From NCBI GenBank assembly GCA_031772625.1, contig CM062804.1, positions 273,451,174 to 273,515,173 of the forward strand: a stretch of DNA of 64,000 nt, read 5' to 3'. Below are positions 12,064-24,649 of this stretch, in pieces (positions within the stretch are counted from its first letter, which is position 1; each line of letters begins with the position of its first letter). The translations under genes and the position numbers were made by a program. This DNA is from Pinus tabuliformis (lineage: Eukaryota > Streptophyta > Pinopsida > Pinales > Pinaceae). A model generated the notes under the pieces. The model was not told the DNA's origin. It worked only from the letters and a program-made list of their open reading frames with translations, and ran no database searches.

Positions 12064-12642
12064 CTAGTTTTCTTGCTCAAATTCTGTTACAATATGAGTC
12101 ATATGCTTCTCCGGATCGATCTTAATCTGATTTGGTTTTCCTTTATAGGGAAGCCACATATGAGACCAATCAGTAGAAATGTAACCAAGGAGTTTCTCAA
12201 ACCAACCCCTACTTAGAATTAAACCATAAAACTCAGGGATGTCAGCAATCAATATATCAATTCTCTGAAATACTCTTGGATCAACTGTTAACCTAATGGT
12301 AACTGAATTGATTTCTCCTAATACTTGGACCTTAGTTCTATCCAACTGAACAATATGCATTTCAGAATTTTGAGGCTCAATATTCAATTTTGAATAGACT
12401 GAAGCTGGAATTATATTTGATGAAGCCCCTGAGTCTATCAGGAAATTATACAAATTTCTATTATAGATTTCATAGGTCAAGAGAAAAGGAGGGGTATGAG
12501 AATTATATCTATCTCTGATAAACACAACATTAGTAGCTTCTACTCTATCTGATGGTGGCTTACTTGTTCCATTAGCTGCTTTGGACAATACATCATTTGG
12601 AAGAGGAGTAGAAGGTATTGCATTTAATTCTTTGAGTAGCAA
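12064..12642 (-). pseudogene. Aspartic protease region of Tat-like element 1
   Basis: Retropepsin-like region. It contains NFLIDSGASSNIIPASVYSK, with the active-site D-S-G triad (DSGA), and further on IDILIADIPEFYGLILSRGW, which resembles the second conserved 'D.ILG..W' flap/strand segment. It lies upstream of the RNase H-like region on the minus strand. Fossil. Confidence 0.87.
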
Positions 12643-12849
12643 TTTCTACTGTTGTTTGAGCTTGCTAAGCTCAAATATAGAGATATTTTCTCTAGTATTC
12701 TTCATGTCTTCGATGTTATTATAATCCATAGAGTTAGCAACTACTAATGTCTTGGATGATGTAGGTGGATTGGAAGACGATGACTGATTTTGAGTAGGGA
12801 CCGGTGTAGACTTTTTTATGGGAGCTTTATCTTTAGTAGCAGGACTCAC

Positions 12850-14390
12850 ATTTTACTTCTTTTGAGTTGGTTGAATAGGTTCTGTTGATCCTTTACTCTT
12901 GGTACTTACTGGGAAAGCTTCATGTTCACTTTCAGTATCTGAATTGGGTAAAATGAAGTCCCACATACCATGAAATTCTACAGCCTCTTGTTCCTTAGTT
13001 TCCTTAGATGATAAAATTGTATCTTCTTATTCATCCTTCTCAGTATCTAATTCTGCCTTAGATATAGCATTAGGTGGCTTTGATTCAGGTTTTTTGAAGT
13101 TTCTAAATGGCTTCTTAGTGGAGGTCTCGGCTACTTGTTTTTTAGTTTCCACCATCTCATTTGACATAGTATTTAAAACCTTTTGCATACCTTCCATGTC
13201 ATATGGATCTTTAGCCATTTTATTCTTTGAATCATCTTTAAAAGTAATCTTTTTGGACTTTCTCTCTTCAAGGGTAGTTTTATTTTCTAAGGCAACGATA
13301 CATTTCTCAACAGTGATTGCTTCCTTCATATTCTTTGCTAAAGTGGGCTTTGCAGCTCTGTCAACAAAGATTGTTATGTTTGAAGGTAAGGTTGATATGT
13401 ACCATTCACTTCAAACCTCTTCACTAGGTTTAGATGCAGTATGAATCTGATTTAAAAGCTTGTTAAATCGTGAGTCGAAATCTTTGACTAGTTCTCTTGA
13501 TTAAGTTTTGAGATTTGAGAGATCGTTGATTAATGTCACTGTTGACCTATCATCTTCGAATTTAGTCAATAATGGTTCTTGAAAAATGTTCCAACTAGTA
13601 ATGGATCTTGATGGTAATGAAAAATACCAAGACCCAACTGCTCCTTGGAAGGTATATGGGAAAAGCCTAACAACCGCATATTCTTCAGTTACTCCTTTTA
13701 AATTTACTAACAACATAAAGTTATTTATGTGTTCTTCTGCTAGTTTGTCCATATCTGGGTTAAAATTTGGCAACCATTTTTCGGGATGAGCTGGCAATTG
13801 ACTAAAGGGTGCAGGCATTGTGATTTCCCTTGGATTTTTCCATGATCTTTGAGCCATTTTTGAGATACTAATAGAGGAAAGCGTAGATGAAGTTCCTAGC
13901 GGTTGGGAATAATATGTTGAAGTTCCAATACCTTATTGAACAACAATATGGAGTGGAGGAGTGGATTGTCGACTTTGCAATGGAGTAGATGAAATGGAAT
14001 ATGATGATGAAAGAGTCTCGCTATTAGACTCTTCAGGTGTCTTCCTTGCTCTTTTCCTTTTCGGCAGAGGGAATTCTGCAGGTTCAATACCAAGTTTTTC
14101 ACTCTGCAATTTGGTAAGAGGATGGAAAGGGATGTATTGCGAAGTCACACTGCCTTGAGATAACTTAAATTTATTTGGTGATATTGAAAACCCTTGAAGT
14201 TTATGAATTTAATATTGAACTTTAGGAGGTTCAAGAGTGGATTTATCTGAGATGTTTTGGGTTCAGTAATGGTTGTTTTCTCAACTTCTCTCTTAGAATT
14301 TGGAGATTGAGAATGCGAGGGAGAAGTTGGAGGTGATGTGGAGGGAGATTTACTCTTAGAATGGGCTATGGGTTTGGATTTTCTTGCCAT
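12850..14390 (-). pseudogene. Gag region of Tat-like element 1
   Basis: This is the first coding region after the primer-binding-like site. It begins with a Ser/Thr/Pro/Lys-rich N-terminus (MARKSKPIAHSKSKSPS). A retrotransposon-gag core follows at 13501-13857, where ERHINNF-like EEHINNFMLLVNLKGV is followed by RLFPYTFQGAVGSWYFSLPS and SITSWNIFQEPLLTKF, then a Lys/Glu-rich tail. No CCHC zinc knuckle was seen. The encoded protein would form the virus-like particle. Several breaks are present. Confidence 0.85.
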
Positions 14391-14402
14391 TCATAGTTCA
14401 TG

Positions 14403-14420
14403 TCCTTCTAGCACCAAAAA
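14403..14420 (-). promoter_or_regulatory. Primer-binding-site-like motif of Tat-like element 1
   Basis: On the minus strand the 5' LTR ends in ATCAACA and is followed at once by TTTTTGGTGCTAGAAGGA. The second Tat-like element has TTTTGGTGCTTGAAGGAGGG in exactly the same position. The TGG start and conserved position fit a tRNA primer-binding site; I could not assign the tRNA. Confidence 0.7.
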
Positions 14421-17400
14421 TGTTGATGCCTCTAAAATCCCTGCATCAGCATCAGGGAAAACCAATCGGTCCGGACGTTAAAAGTAGCTCCTTTTCCATT
14501 TGGGGTGGTGGTTCTGACTAGATGTAATGGGACCAGTTTCCCAGTGTTATATGAACTGATGGATGATTGTTTTGTAATGGATAACGGGAGTGATAAGTGC
14601 TTTATTCTAAAGTACGAAAATATACAAAGATAACTAATCTATCCTAGGAATTCTTCTAATAATGCGATTCTTGATTGTTTCTATTGACAAGTAAACCTGT
14701 AGATGATTTACTCATAAATACAAATATGCATTCATATTATAATTACTTTGTTCAATTAATTGAACAAAGTAATAATTAAAACATTGTCGCACTGATCTTA
14801 ATATATCACTGACATATATATGTTTAAAAGATAACAACTCGGAAACATTCAAAAGCGACAAGTTAAAGAATTGTTGTAGACACACACACAAACACATATA
14901 TATTAACAAAGATGATAAATGTTGATTCACACAGAGAAATAAAACGAAAACATAGATAATAGTACCTTATGCATTTTGATCTCCTTTGATGTAAATCACA
15001 TTCAAATTCTATCTTCTAATTTGGAAATACTTTCGTAGGAAGCAAAAGTGCATATCTCATAAAATCCTTCTCTATCAAAATTCAGAATTCAGGTCTAGTC
15101 TTTTATAAAAATAAATATATCAGAACTACAGTTGTGCAACTCCCAACTTAAGTCTTAATACAAAATTGAAGACCCTTTCTAGTAGCATGAAAGGGTTTAT
15201 AAATACTACAAAAATAACAAATTATGAAAGAAATATGCTATGCGCTGGTATAAGCAAAACATAAAAATATGGAATTCATGTTGAAATAGCAGTGATGAAG
15301 CCGATTGAAAGGATTCATTGAATCAACTTATCTTCTTGTGATTGGAGTTGAAAAATGGAAAGCATTGGCTAGACCTCTGGTGGCTGACTCATACGAGAGT
15401 TTAACTGAGTTGTAAATGTGGCATCGACAAGTTTGGGGATCATGTGGTTGATCACATCTGTGAGACACTTCATCACCATTTTCTGACTATGTGGTTTTAC
15501 AAGGAAGAACCAAAACGTTTCCCATGTTAAGATATGAATGCCTACGATTAGTTTTTCTCTATGCCTCAGCTCTTGTTTCCACTGTTGTTCTAATGATTTC
15601 ACCGGAGTTTTCCTGGAGAGCATTTTGTTATTATATTACATAAATAGAGACTATTGTTGATTAATTCAATCAAATTATTTGTCACTGATCTGCATCTAGA
15701 TGTAGCTCTCTCAGCTTTCATTCCTTAGATTCCCATTCGGAAAATAGAATTTCTTTATGTGACTCTTGTATCTTTGGCAGGTTGGCAGCTTTTCCTTCAT
15801 TTGAATCTTGTCAAGATAGAAACTTATTTAAGCTCTCATCTGCCTTCTCTAACACAAGCTTTGCATCTACTGACTTATTGATCATAGCTGCTGCGATATC
15901 ACATAAAGTAATGACCAATGAGATATTATGATACAGAAGGTCTAACTGTCGCGATAGAACCTTGTTCGTCTCTAGGGATACAGTTCTGAATTCTTCTACC
16001 TTGGGATATGCTTTGAATTGCTCTATTTGGTCCTTCATTTGATCTAGTTGCTCTTCTATTGATATATTCATCTACTCATTCAATAGTTGTAATTTGATCA
16101 ATGCTTGGGATAACTCTTGCTACTTATGGATGCCCTGCTCATCAATTCTCTTCTTTCCATTAATTAATTGTTCATTCAACTGGTCATTAAGATATCTCTG
16201 TTCCACCAACTGCTATTCAAGCTGCTCTATTTTTCGTTCTCATTCAACCGATTGTGCCTCTAGCTGAATGATCGCCTAGTATTTTTAATTCAATAAAGGA
16301 TTAAGATCTGAAACCTTATCTTTTGTTGCTGTTGTATATGCTCCAGCATATTGAGAAATTTTGGTTAAATCTTTGGAGGGATTTACTTCCTCCCTCCATA
16401 CCACATTCATCATTTCCATCTAAGGAGGCAAAAGAGGAAAGTGATCAATTTTCCTCTTCTTCCTCTGTCTTTTGACTACAGCCCTATGCTTAGGGTTCTT
16501 GAAGACATCTAGTGGTGGTATCTCTTCCACATGAAAAACATTTTCATCAGTATGATTTTTAGGTATGATCTCAATATCTTTATGAAACTTAGGTGGGCCG
16601 CTTGTTCTTGCAATTGGAACTGTGTTGACTATTGATTTCTATGTTGTAGACACCCCTGGTGTAGTGAAACCTTGGGTGTTATCTGGATTACTGATGATAG
16701 AATTGAATTGTTCCCATTCCTTGATCAACTTAGGGTCAACATTAATGTGTGTATCAAGGGGTTCACTAACTGTTACCTGCTTCTGCTCCTTTTCTAGTGT
16801 CTTCTTCTTCTCAGGAACCTTCTTTATTTCGGGAGCATTCTTAGTGATTTTCTGCTCATTGTGGCCTTGTGGTTTAACTGTTGAGGTTGTAGCTAATAGA
16901 TCTAAAGGCACGGTTTCCAATCTTTGAGTGTTGAGCCTATGGAATTTCTCTAATCCTTCTATTCCCAATTTAGTCTTAGCCAATCCTTTGACCTGGAAAA
17001 ATAGTTCTACTGATGAAAACAAGCCGTCAAAGCTATCCTCTTCATGATCAAATCTGGCGATTTTAGCTTGAGAAGTAACATTATAGGCAACCCTTTTAGG
17101 GTCATACTGTCTTTTGGAATAGTTGCAATATTTAAGAACTTGATTTTCTTGGCCTTTTTCTCTACATGTTTAAAATCATGCAAGGTAAAGGCACCACACC
17201 GAAGGGGAAATGTAGGCCACATGTGTTTCTTGTAATCCCTAAGGGTTTTTGACATTCCTACAACTATTATCTGATATGCTAATTCCCGGGAAGTAGTTTA
17301 TCAGGGACGTACAGAGGAAGAACATGAGGACTAGTGAGACTGTCAAAAAGACTTATATATGTGAATTTCTATTCTCCAAACTAGCTACCCACTACTGATA

Positions 17401-19257
17401 GTTCAATTGCTACTTCCTCGGATATCCTAGGGGTAAGATTATTGAATAAGGAGTAATGTACAGGAAGAATAAAACCATTACAAATTCTATACAAACGGTT
17501 TTTATAATGGGTCTTCCATAACTCTTTGTGATAGATGTGAATGGGATTGGGATCCTGGGGAGTCCATTCCCATCTGAGCATGGGGTATTCATAATTAAAA
17601 CAGATGGTGTCCATTATGTAGGCATTGAAGTAAAAAGGAGGTATTACCCAGGAAACCACAAACCTCTTTCTTCTATATTCAAGTATCTCGGTGGTCATTT
17701 TATCAGAGAGAATATTTGCCTAATCCATAATACAGCCATGAACTACAACTTCCATTAAAGGAACCATATCTATAGAGACCTTAGCAAAATTATGGACTCC
17801 GAAGAGTATGCACATCAATGCGCCAGCATAACAATAAGGAGAGGATAATGAATCTACATAGTACATACCCTATGTCTCATCATTGTGTTTGGTTAAGAAG
17901 TGTCCCCATTGCCTGATAGGATCTGATTCAATGTCGTTTTCCTTCACAAAAGCTTATAAGAATGCTTTATTATAATACTTCTCTAGCTTGGGTAAATGAT
18001 ACATTTGTCTGAGATCCTTTACTCTAAATGACCCGAACACTTTTCCTTCGGTTGTACTAAACATCCTGTCTGTAGTTGAAATGCTTTCGACAATCCATCT
18101 GACAATGTCATTATATGATAAAACTTTGGGATGCGTTGTTATTCTGTGTAGGTAGGAGCAGGCCAATTCTTTCAAAGTATTCTCTGATTTACTTGTAGAA
18201 TCTACTATAGCTTCTTCTTCGAGTTCTTCAAGCTCTTCCACTTCTAGTAAATTATAGATACTCTCCCAGCTTATTTTTCCTAAATCGAGGCAAGTCGTAC
18301 CTGATATCAATCCTTTCTTATTCGGCTCTGGTTCTTTTTTTACGACAGGGGCCTTGGCTTTCTTCACCTTCTTTCCCATATTTTCAAAATTCATGAGCTC
18401 AGAGTAGCTCTGCACATGCAATTGAAAATGTAACAGAGAAATATTTGTGATGAAAGCTAAAATAGAATGAAAATAGTTAAGGCAATTTGCATATGATAAA
18501 CCAAATGTAATTAAGAATCACCACGGGTGAAATCCTCGAAGGATTCACCCTTAACTGCGAAATCAATGACCATCATAACTACCAATCGTAGTAAATAAAT
18601 GTCGTAATTACCCGTCGCATCGGTCATATGCTTAATGATCCTTTCGAGTGTGTCTTTAGATTTCCCCGATCAGTGATCAGTGATAAATCGTGAATTGCAA
18701 TTGGGAGATTCAATGGGTTGGGCTTAGCACTTCAGACTATTATCTTCGATCATGATAAAGGAAAATATAATAAGGTAGGATATGTTTAGTGAATAGTTTG
18801 GTTTATTGCTTTTAAAATTTATATTCGAAATCAATACCTTTTAATGAGGTTTCCTTGGAATGAGCACCTTTCTTTTATAATATCATAATCAAGGGATTTT
18901 AAGTCCTTCTCACTATGTGTTGTGTGATACCTCTGACTGCCAATTGCGATTACATTATCGGATCGAAGGATTTAAAGAGGACCTTTTTCGAGTGCATCTT
19001 TTTATCATTCCAATATCCGATCTTCGATATCCTTCATCGCACTAGAGAGTTATGGTGACTTTCAAAAGGATATTTCACATTTTATCAAAAGGTTTTGGGT
19101 AATAACTCTATTGCATCGGGCCTTTTGTGTGATATGATTAATGCCAAGCATGTGATTTATTATTGAATGATTGAGTTTAACTAAGTCTTAAAAAAAAAGG
19201 GACCCTTTTCTATTCGAAGTTCTTTTAGAAATGGGGGGGTTGTTGTACAGCACAACA
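14421..19257 (-). repeat. Right LTR (5' LTR) of Tat-like element 1, 4837 bp
   Basis: Plus-strand ends are TGTTGATGCCTC and CAGCACAACA, giving the canonical TG...CA with a TGTTG/CAACA inverted pair. Colinear with the left LTR. It sits next to the gag end of the interior and the primer-binding-like site, so it is the 5' LTR and would hold the promoter. It carries the second copy of the LTR-internal coding-like stretch. Confidence 0.93.
15369..18421 (-). pseudogene. LTR-internal coding-like stretch, copy in the right LTR
   Basis: Second copy of the unknown coding-like stretch, on the element's sense strand. The N-terminal 155-residue open part (17954-18421) holds KKVKKAKAPVVKKEPEPNKK, a Glu-rich LEVEELEELEEEA run and VRWIVESISTTDRMFS. 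The middle part near 17381-17698 holds VIPPFYFNAYIMDTICF and LYRICNGFILPVHYSLFNNL. The C-terminal part (15369-16071) looks like coiled coil, for example MNISIEEQLDQMKDQIEQF. It corresponds to the left copy throughout, although the open parts differ in extent. Function unknown; broken in several places. Confidence 0.6.
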
Positions 19258-19262
19258 GTAAC
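19258..19262. repeat. Target site duplication GTAAC, right side of Tat-like element 1
   Basis: Exact repeat of 2438-2442, directly after the CA end of the right LTR. Confidence 0.9.
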
Positions 19263-19345
19263 TAAGTGAGGAGAAAAATGATTTATGTACTAGGTTCCTT
19301 CACATTTATTATAGGATATATATTGGCATGAGACCAATAATATTT
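19263..19345 (+). repeat. Continuation of dispersed repeat copy A
   Basis: TAAGTGAGGAGAAAAATG, TATGTACTAGGTTC and ATTGGCATGA-like sequence match 20673-20760, so this is the part of copy A that was pushed right by the LTR element. Confidence 0.75.
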
Positions 19346-20186
19346 TGTATAGAGTCTTGTCAGTCATATGTCGACCATGCTTTCATGTCTTTCGGGTACT
19401 AAGTTTTTTGGGTATCCAATTGTCCCTAGGATCATTAAGGGATGAGATAACATGAGTTAGTCCAAGTCATGCCCCAAATCTACTTTTCACCTATCGATGT
19501 AATTATTTTGTTACCACTTCTTATTACCAACAAAATTTTACCATAACATAACAAAAATTGAAGACAACACTTCTCATCTTCTTTTTACAAAAATGATATA
19601 TGGATCTCCCTACTATACTTTCCCATAACCAACCTCCCTTCTTGGTAGATCTCTCCACAATACCACTAATCATACAATATATACACACTGGTAAATATAA
19701 CATTCTAAAAATGTCTCTAGCCTTATTTATTGGTGTCTCTGGAACACTCAACCAATATAGTATTGTAGGTCTCTTTTTTGTCATACCTTTATTTTTTGTT
19801 TATTTGCGTATTTAAATTTAGCACCATCCTATATTTCAACATTTGTAGGTAGTAAGCAATGGTTGCTTTGACACAACACTAGAAACTCAAGTGTCAACAT
19901 AATTATTGATTACAAGAATGTGGAATTCAATATTGCAAAAGGAGTTAATGATTTGTATTCGTTGCATGAAGGTTGATTGAACTAACATTAAATTGCTACC
20001 TATCTAGTATTGTTCATATTTATTATTTAATGTCTTACATGATCATGTTATATTTTTGAAAAGTTTCATTTTTGTCAAATATATATTTTTGTTGGGATAT
20101 GAAAAGTATTACATGAGTGGTCCAAGTGTTTAGGCATTAATATTTATAGATGGTGTGTTTTTATATTGCTACTAGAAATGAAGTTG
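19346..20186. other. Unassigned AT-rich sequence
   Basis: No protein family, RNA gene or repeat structure was recognised here. Short open frames are not convincing. Confidence 0.5.
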
Positions 20187-20501
20187 GATTTGATCTTTGA
20201 CTAAAAATGAAGTCGAATTTGAAGAATTTTGGACCTATTTATTTTCACATAGATAATGTTCTAGTGTTATATGATAAATAACTAATTTAAGAATACTAAC
20301 ACTAAGCAACAATGGTCTTATTCAAGTACATGGAATTATGTTGATGTCTAACTCTGATAACTTGGAAAATTTTAGTGGTTTGTTTCCTTCTTGTGTTTAA
20401 AGGATTTTGTCGAGTTTGAAATTTTTATTTTGTATTGATCAAATACTTTGTTAGTCTTGAATTCTTATAGTTTTGATTTCATGCATATATCCATAGATAT
20501 G

Positions 20502-20538
<37 letters not shown>

Positions 20539-20760
20539 TTGGTGGTTTGAGGAAATATATTTTTTTTCCTTTCACTTTGTGGCATATTTTACAATATAGT
20601 AAAATATTATCGTTATTTTATATTCTTGGAAATGAATTATTGGTATTTGGAAAGGGAAATAAGCCTCGGGTAGCTAAGAGAAGAGAAAAATGGTCTATGT
20701 ACTAGGTTCTTGCTCATTCATCATAGGATAGCTATTGGCATGATACCACATATATTTTAT
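20187..20760 (+). repeat. Dispersed repeat, copy B (uninterrupted)
   Basis: Related to 1946-2442 plus 19258-19345. It runs through the point where copy A is split by the Tat-like element (near GGGTAGCTAAGAG), so it acts as a natural empty-site comparison. It contains a TTA microsatellite that copy A lacks. Confidence 0.75.
20503..20536. repeat. (TTA)n microsatellite
   Basis: Eleven TTA/ATT units in a row, inside dispersed repeat copy B. Confidence 0.95.
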
Positions 20761-23700
20761 GAAATTACACTTTTCATGTCAATGCTAAAAGAAAACATTA
20801 TATTTTCCTTTGAAGGTGATTTTTTTTCTTGTTTCATAATTTTTTATGACTACTATCATATATCTTTCAGACTTCGTGGGTAAGAATAATATTCTATGTT
20901 GAGATCTGGAATCACATGAGTAGAAGCTATGTTACCATCTTTCAATAATAATAAACATGTGTAAGGGTACCATATGTGGAGAAGAAATCAGTTCTCAATA
21001 TGCCTTAGCCCTGGGTTTAAAATATTCCTCTAGGTAATTTAAACTCTTCTTCAAGCACAAATATAAGTGTGTTGTTCAAAAAAACTGCATGTTCATGTGC
21101 AATTCTGTATATGTGGAAGAAATGCATGTTCACACAAAGTAATGAAGCACCAAAAATTCCAAATGCATAGGAAATCAATTATATTTTGACAAATAACATT
21201 ATTAGAGGATATATAACAATTTATTTAGCTTTCACTTCTCATTTTGTGAATTTTCTAGATATATACTAGTAGAATTTGGTTGCAACAAAATAAATGATTA
21301 AGTTTGTATCATCATCTAATTTTTTATATAGTATAATAAGCTAGAGCACTTCAGCTTATTATCTTTTCATAATGCTTGATTTAAAAATATTTAAGCTATC
21401 CTTTTGCATTTTGTATGTTTTGGTGAATTGCAGATAATATAGACACCCTTGATTAAGGATATTTGAAGGTTTTTTAGTCCTTCTATGATTTTGGTTTTTT
21501 TTCTTTATTGTTCTTTTTCTAACAAAGAAATGCATGTTCACATGTAATTTTATATTTTTTTATGTTGTGAAAATTTATAGGTGCTTGAAGGGAATGTAAA
21601 CTCATTTTTTTAAAGCTATAAGATATTTTAATGGATGGCAAGATCATTCAGATTAATTAATTCTAACATTATTTTCAAAGAGATATATGGTTGCAAAAGT
21701 GGCCCTAATTTTTTTCTTAATAATGGAAATACTAAATCGGGGGGTTTTTCGCACTTGAATAAGGATATTTTTTATTGAACCTAATAATACCCTAGTTCTG
21801 ATAACTGGAATGTATTGGATCAAATTATGTATAACTTTCAAGTGGTTATTAATTATGGGAGTCAAGTCTTGAAAACATCAATAAACGATCTAGTGTACAA
21901 TTGATGTAAATATGTTTGTATGGATTCCTTGTGTGGAGCTCAAGCGCAAGGCTTGATTATCATTTAGAAAATCCCTTATAGGATTATATTCAACTTCTTC
22001 AAATTTTGTCTTCATCGCTTTTGATTCCTCATTTGCAATTTACTTCAACATCCCTCTTAGTCTATTTCATTTCATTGTGGTACATCTTGAGGGCTCCCAA
22101 CCTAACCTTGTGGTGCCACTATAATTTTTGCAGCTCCTTGAACAACAACATAACATTGTGGCGATTTTTGTAGGTTCACAACTAAGTTTTATGGTTATGA
22201 AATATTATTTTCAATCATAATCTACAATAACCTACAGTCTTTTGAAGAAAAAATTGTTCTAAAAAACAACTCCTCCAAGTGTGCAACCTATTTTTTGTTT
22301 GTTGAAAATACACGAAGTAATTCAAGATGAATCAATATACATGTATATGCATATTATGATATCTAGGAGTCGAGGACTGATCACACAAGATCCCCCAACC
22401 TAAATCAGGGAAAGGTAGCATCTCCCCTTTGGCCCCATGTTGGAGAAGATCTAAATCTTGCCAGAATATTTTGGGCTGGACTTGTTGCAAAGTGCAGTGT
22501 TCTATTTGTTTCTCTTATTTAGGGAGAAATGGGTGATTTAGATGACAAGTAGGAGTGTGCAAGATGTGATCTGTCTAAAAACTGGCCTGTAAACCATCCT
22601 TCCAGAGCGTATTTTACTTGCTATATCATCCAACCCTTAACAACATTGTGTTTTTCTTCAAACATGGTGTCCTTACAAATAGCACTAGGCACTCCTTTCC
22701 TTTTCAAGGATAACCTCATGGGAAACCTAGTGGATACTTCTCCACATTTGTGGATGGAATCCATATTAAATCCATTGGTGTGGACTAGCATACCTCACCT
22801 AAGGGTAAAATGGGGCACTTTCTGGCATGGATTTAGTGAAATTCCCATAAATATTGTCAAAAATTAGTTGAGCTAAGCCCTTTTGGTTGCATCCATCCTT
22901 CTTAAAATGTTGGGATACTTAATTGTGGATTCTAAGCTTTCATAGTTTATTCTTAAAACAAAACTTCAAGTGCTTCTACGACAAGAAAATTTCAGATGAA
23001 ATGTTGAATATGATCACTGCTCAACATTCAAAAAATGTTTCTCAAACTTGTTCATTTCATCTTCCAAATTAATTTCCACATTTACATCTATCTTCAATTA
23101 TTTACAAATCCAACATAATTTTGTCAATGATAGGAAAAATCCAGAGTCCTTATTGATTCTACTTTCCTATTAATTCAACAAGTAACTCACCATATTTCCA
23201 TATTGATTATGTTTCCAATTTGACCTTCAAACCCTTGGAGTTGTTTCTCCAATTTATGTCTCTTATCATTCCACTATTATACATTTTTTTTCATTTTCTT
23301 CTAAAATACAAGGATTCATGATAGTTGGAGTCATCTGATCCAATACCATCTGATAAGAAGTTGGCACACATGGGATACCAGATATAAAGAATAAATAACC
23401 ATTTCATTTCCTTAATTGTTGAAACAAATCTATCAAGTCTTATCACTCTGTCTTCTGGGACCATTGGTGTGACTGAACCTGTGGTTTCAATAGATTGAAT
23501 GGAAGTGCAAAGTGAATTTTTGTTTCCTTCAAAAATGGATCTCATTCGCAAGGTACCATCCTATCCTTGTAAATTTTATCAGTGAGTGTGGTCAGAATTA
23601 GGCTTTCAGTGCATCATACCTAGGGTATTATTAAACATTATATTTGAACAAGCTAATTTGAGAATTCTAATATAATGGCAGTAGAAAGCACTAAAAATAA

Positions 23701-24640
23701 TTACATTCCTACCTAGAATACCTCAAGATGCTTATAATAAAAACTAGAGATGGTAGATTGAATTATCATGTTTCACTGAACATGTGGATTTAACCGTTCT
23801 CCTTATCATCTTTAGGTTTTGACAATGCACCTATTTTTTATATAAATTATTCTTCTTTTGGTTAGGGTTTCATAGTAGCATGCACATCGATCAAGTCTAT
23901 TTCATATGTAATTCTAGATGAACATGACTTATCTTTTTTTTTCTTGTTATATTTTAGGACATCAAATTCTACTATAATTTGAGTGACACAAAAATTGGAC
24001 AACATAATCAGGTCTTTACCAATACCAATAAGTAATTTCATAACCATGTCATTGGTCATTTATATGACATCTTCTTGGTTTAATTGATAAATTATTTTTT
24101 GAACAAAGAGGGGACAAAATTACTTATATCACCTTTACAACATAATGACCTCTACCTACAAAGCTATGATAAGGGATATGTTTTTGGTCAAAGCGATGCA
24201 AACCTAAAAACCCTAGCCTTATCAATGGATATTGCATTAACTTGGGGACCATCATTAGCAATTTTTTTTAATTACAATCAAATTTTCTTACACCTGGGAA
24301 ATGCTCAACCAAATCATGGAAAACAATTGAAGTTACCACTAGACCACCAGAAGGATGTCATTTCTATAACTCTTGTCTCGCTAAACACAATCAAATTCCA
24401 CTAAGCATTGAAAATTAATCACTTGCTTGAATTAATCACTAACACTCGCAAAACATAGTTATATTATACAAGTATGTTATAATTTGAGCAAATCTTAAGT
24501 CTAGTGATGTTATAATGCCTAACGATGTTGTGGGTTGCCTATTTTTCATTGATTTGAAAATATCTATTACCATATATTTACTCACTTTTAAATTATATGC
24601 TTTAATGTTTTTTAGCATAGGCTTATAAAGTGTGATGCAA
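20761..24640. other. Unassigned AT-rich stretch
   Basis: Almost 4 kb without a recognisable gene. Open frames of about 60-106 codons (for example 22646-22867 and 24084-24404 on +, and 23291-23551 on -) have no motif I know and are about the length expected by chance. It may hold heavily decayed elements or intron-like DNA next to the PRT6-like fragment. Confidence 0.5.
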
Positions 24641-24649
24641 CTAAGGAGA

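Larger units (their letters stand above)
2443..19257 (-). mobile_element. Tat-like Ty3/gypsy LTR retrotransposon 1, 16.8 kb fossil with giant LTRs
   Basis: This is a complete-length but broken element on the minus strand. Two direct repeats of about 4.85 kb (2443-7307 and 14421-19257) end in TGTTG...CAACA and are flanked by GTAAC on both sides. The 7.1 kb interior reads, 5' to 3' on the minus strand: primer-binding-like site, gag, protease, RNase H-like domain, reverse transcriptase, second RNase H and integrase. Two RNase H domains and a VPDNVTNWQVF block after the first one point to the Tat/Ogre/Retand branch. Many breaks are scattered over gag, pol and the LTR coding stretch, so it is dead. 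Sampled LTR pairs differ at about 10% of sites. At conifer-like substitution rates near 2 per billion sites per year this suggests an age of a few tens of millions of years. Confidence 0.93.

Noticed and set aside
22646-22867. Possible small gene on the plus strand
   Set aside because: 73 codons, no recognised motif, surrounded by stop-rich sequence. Expected by chance at this length.
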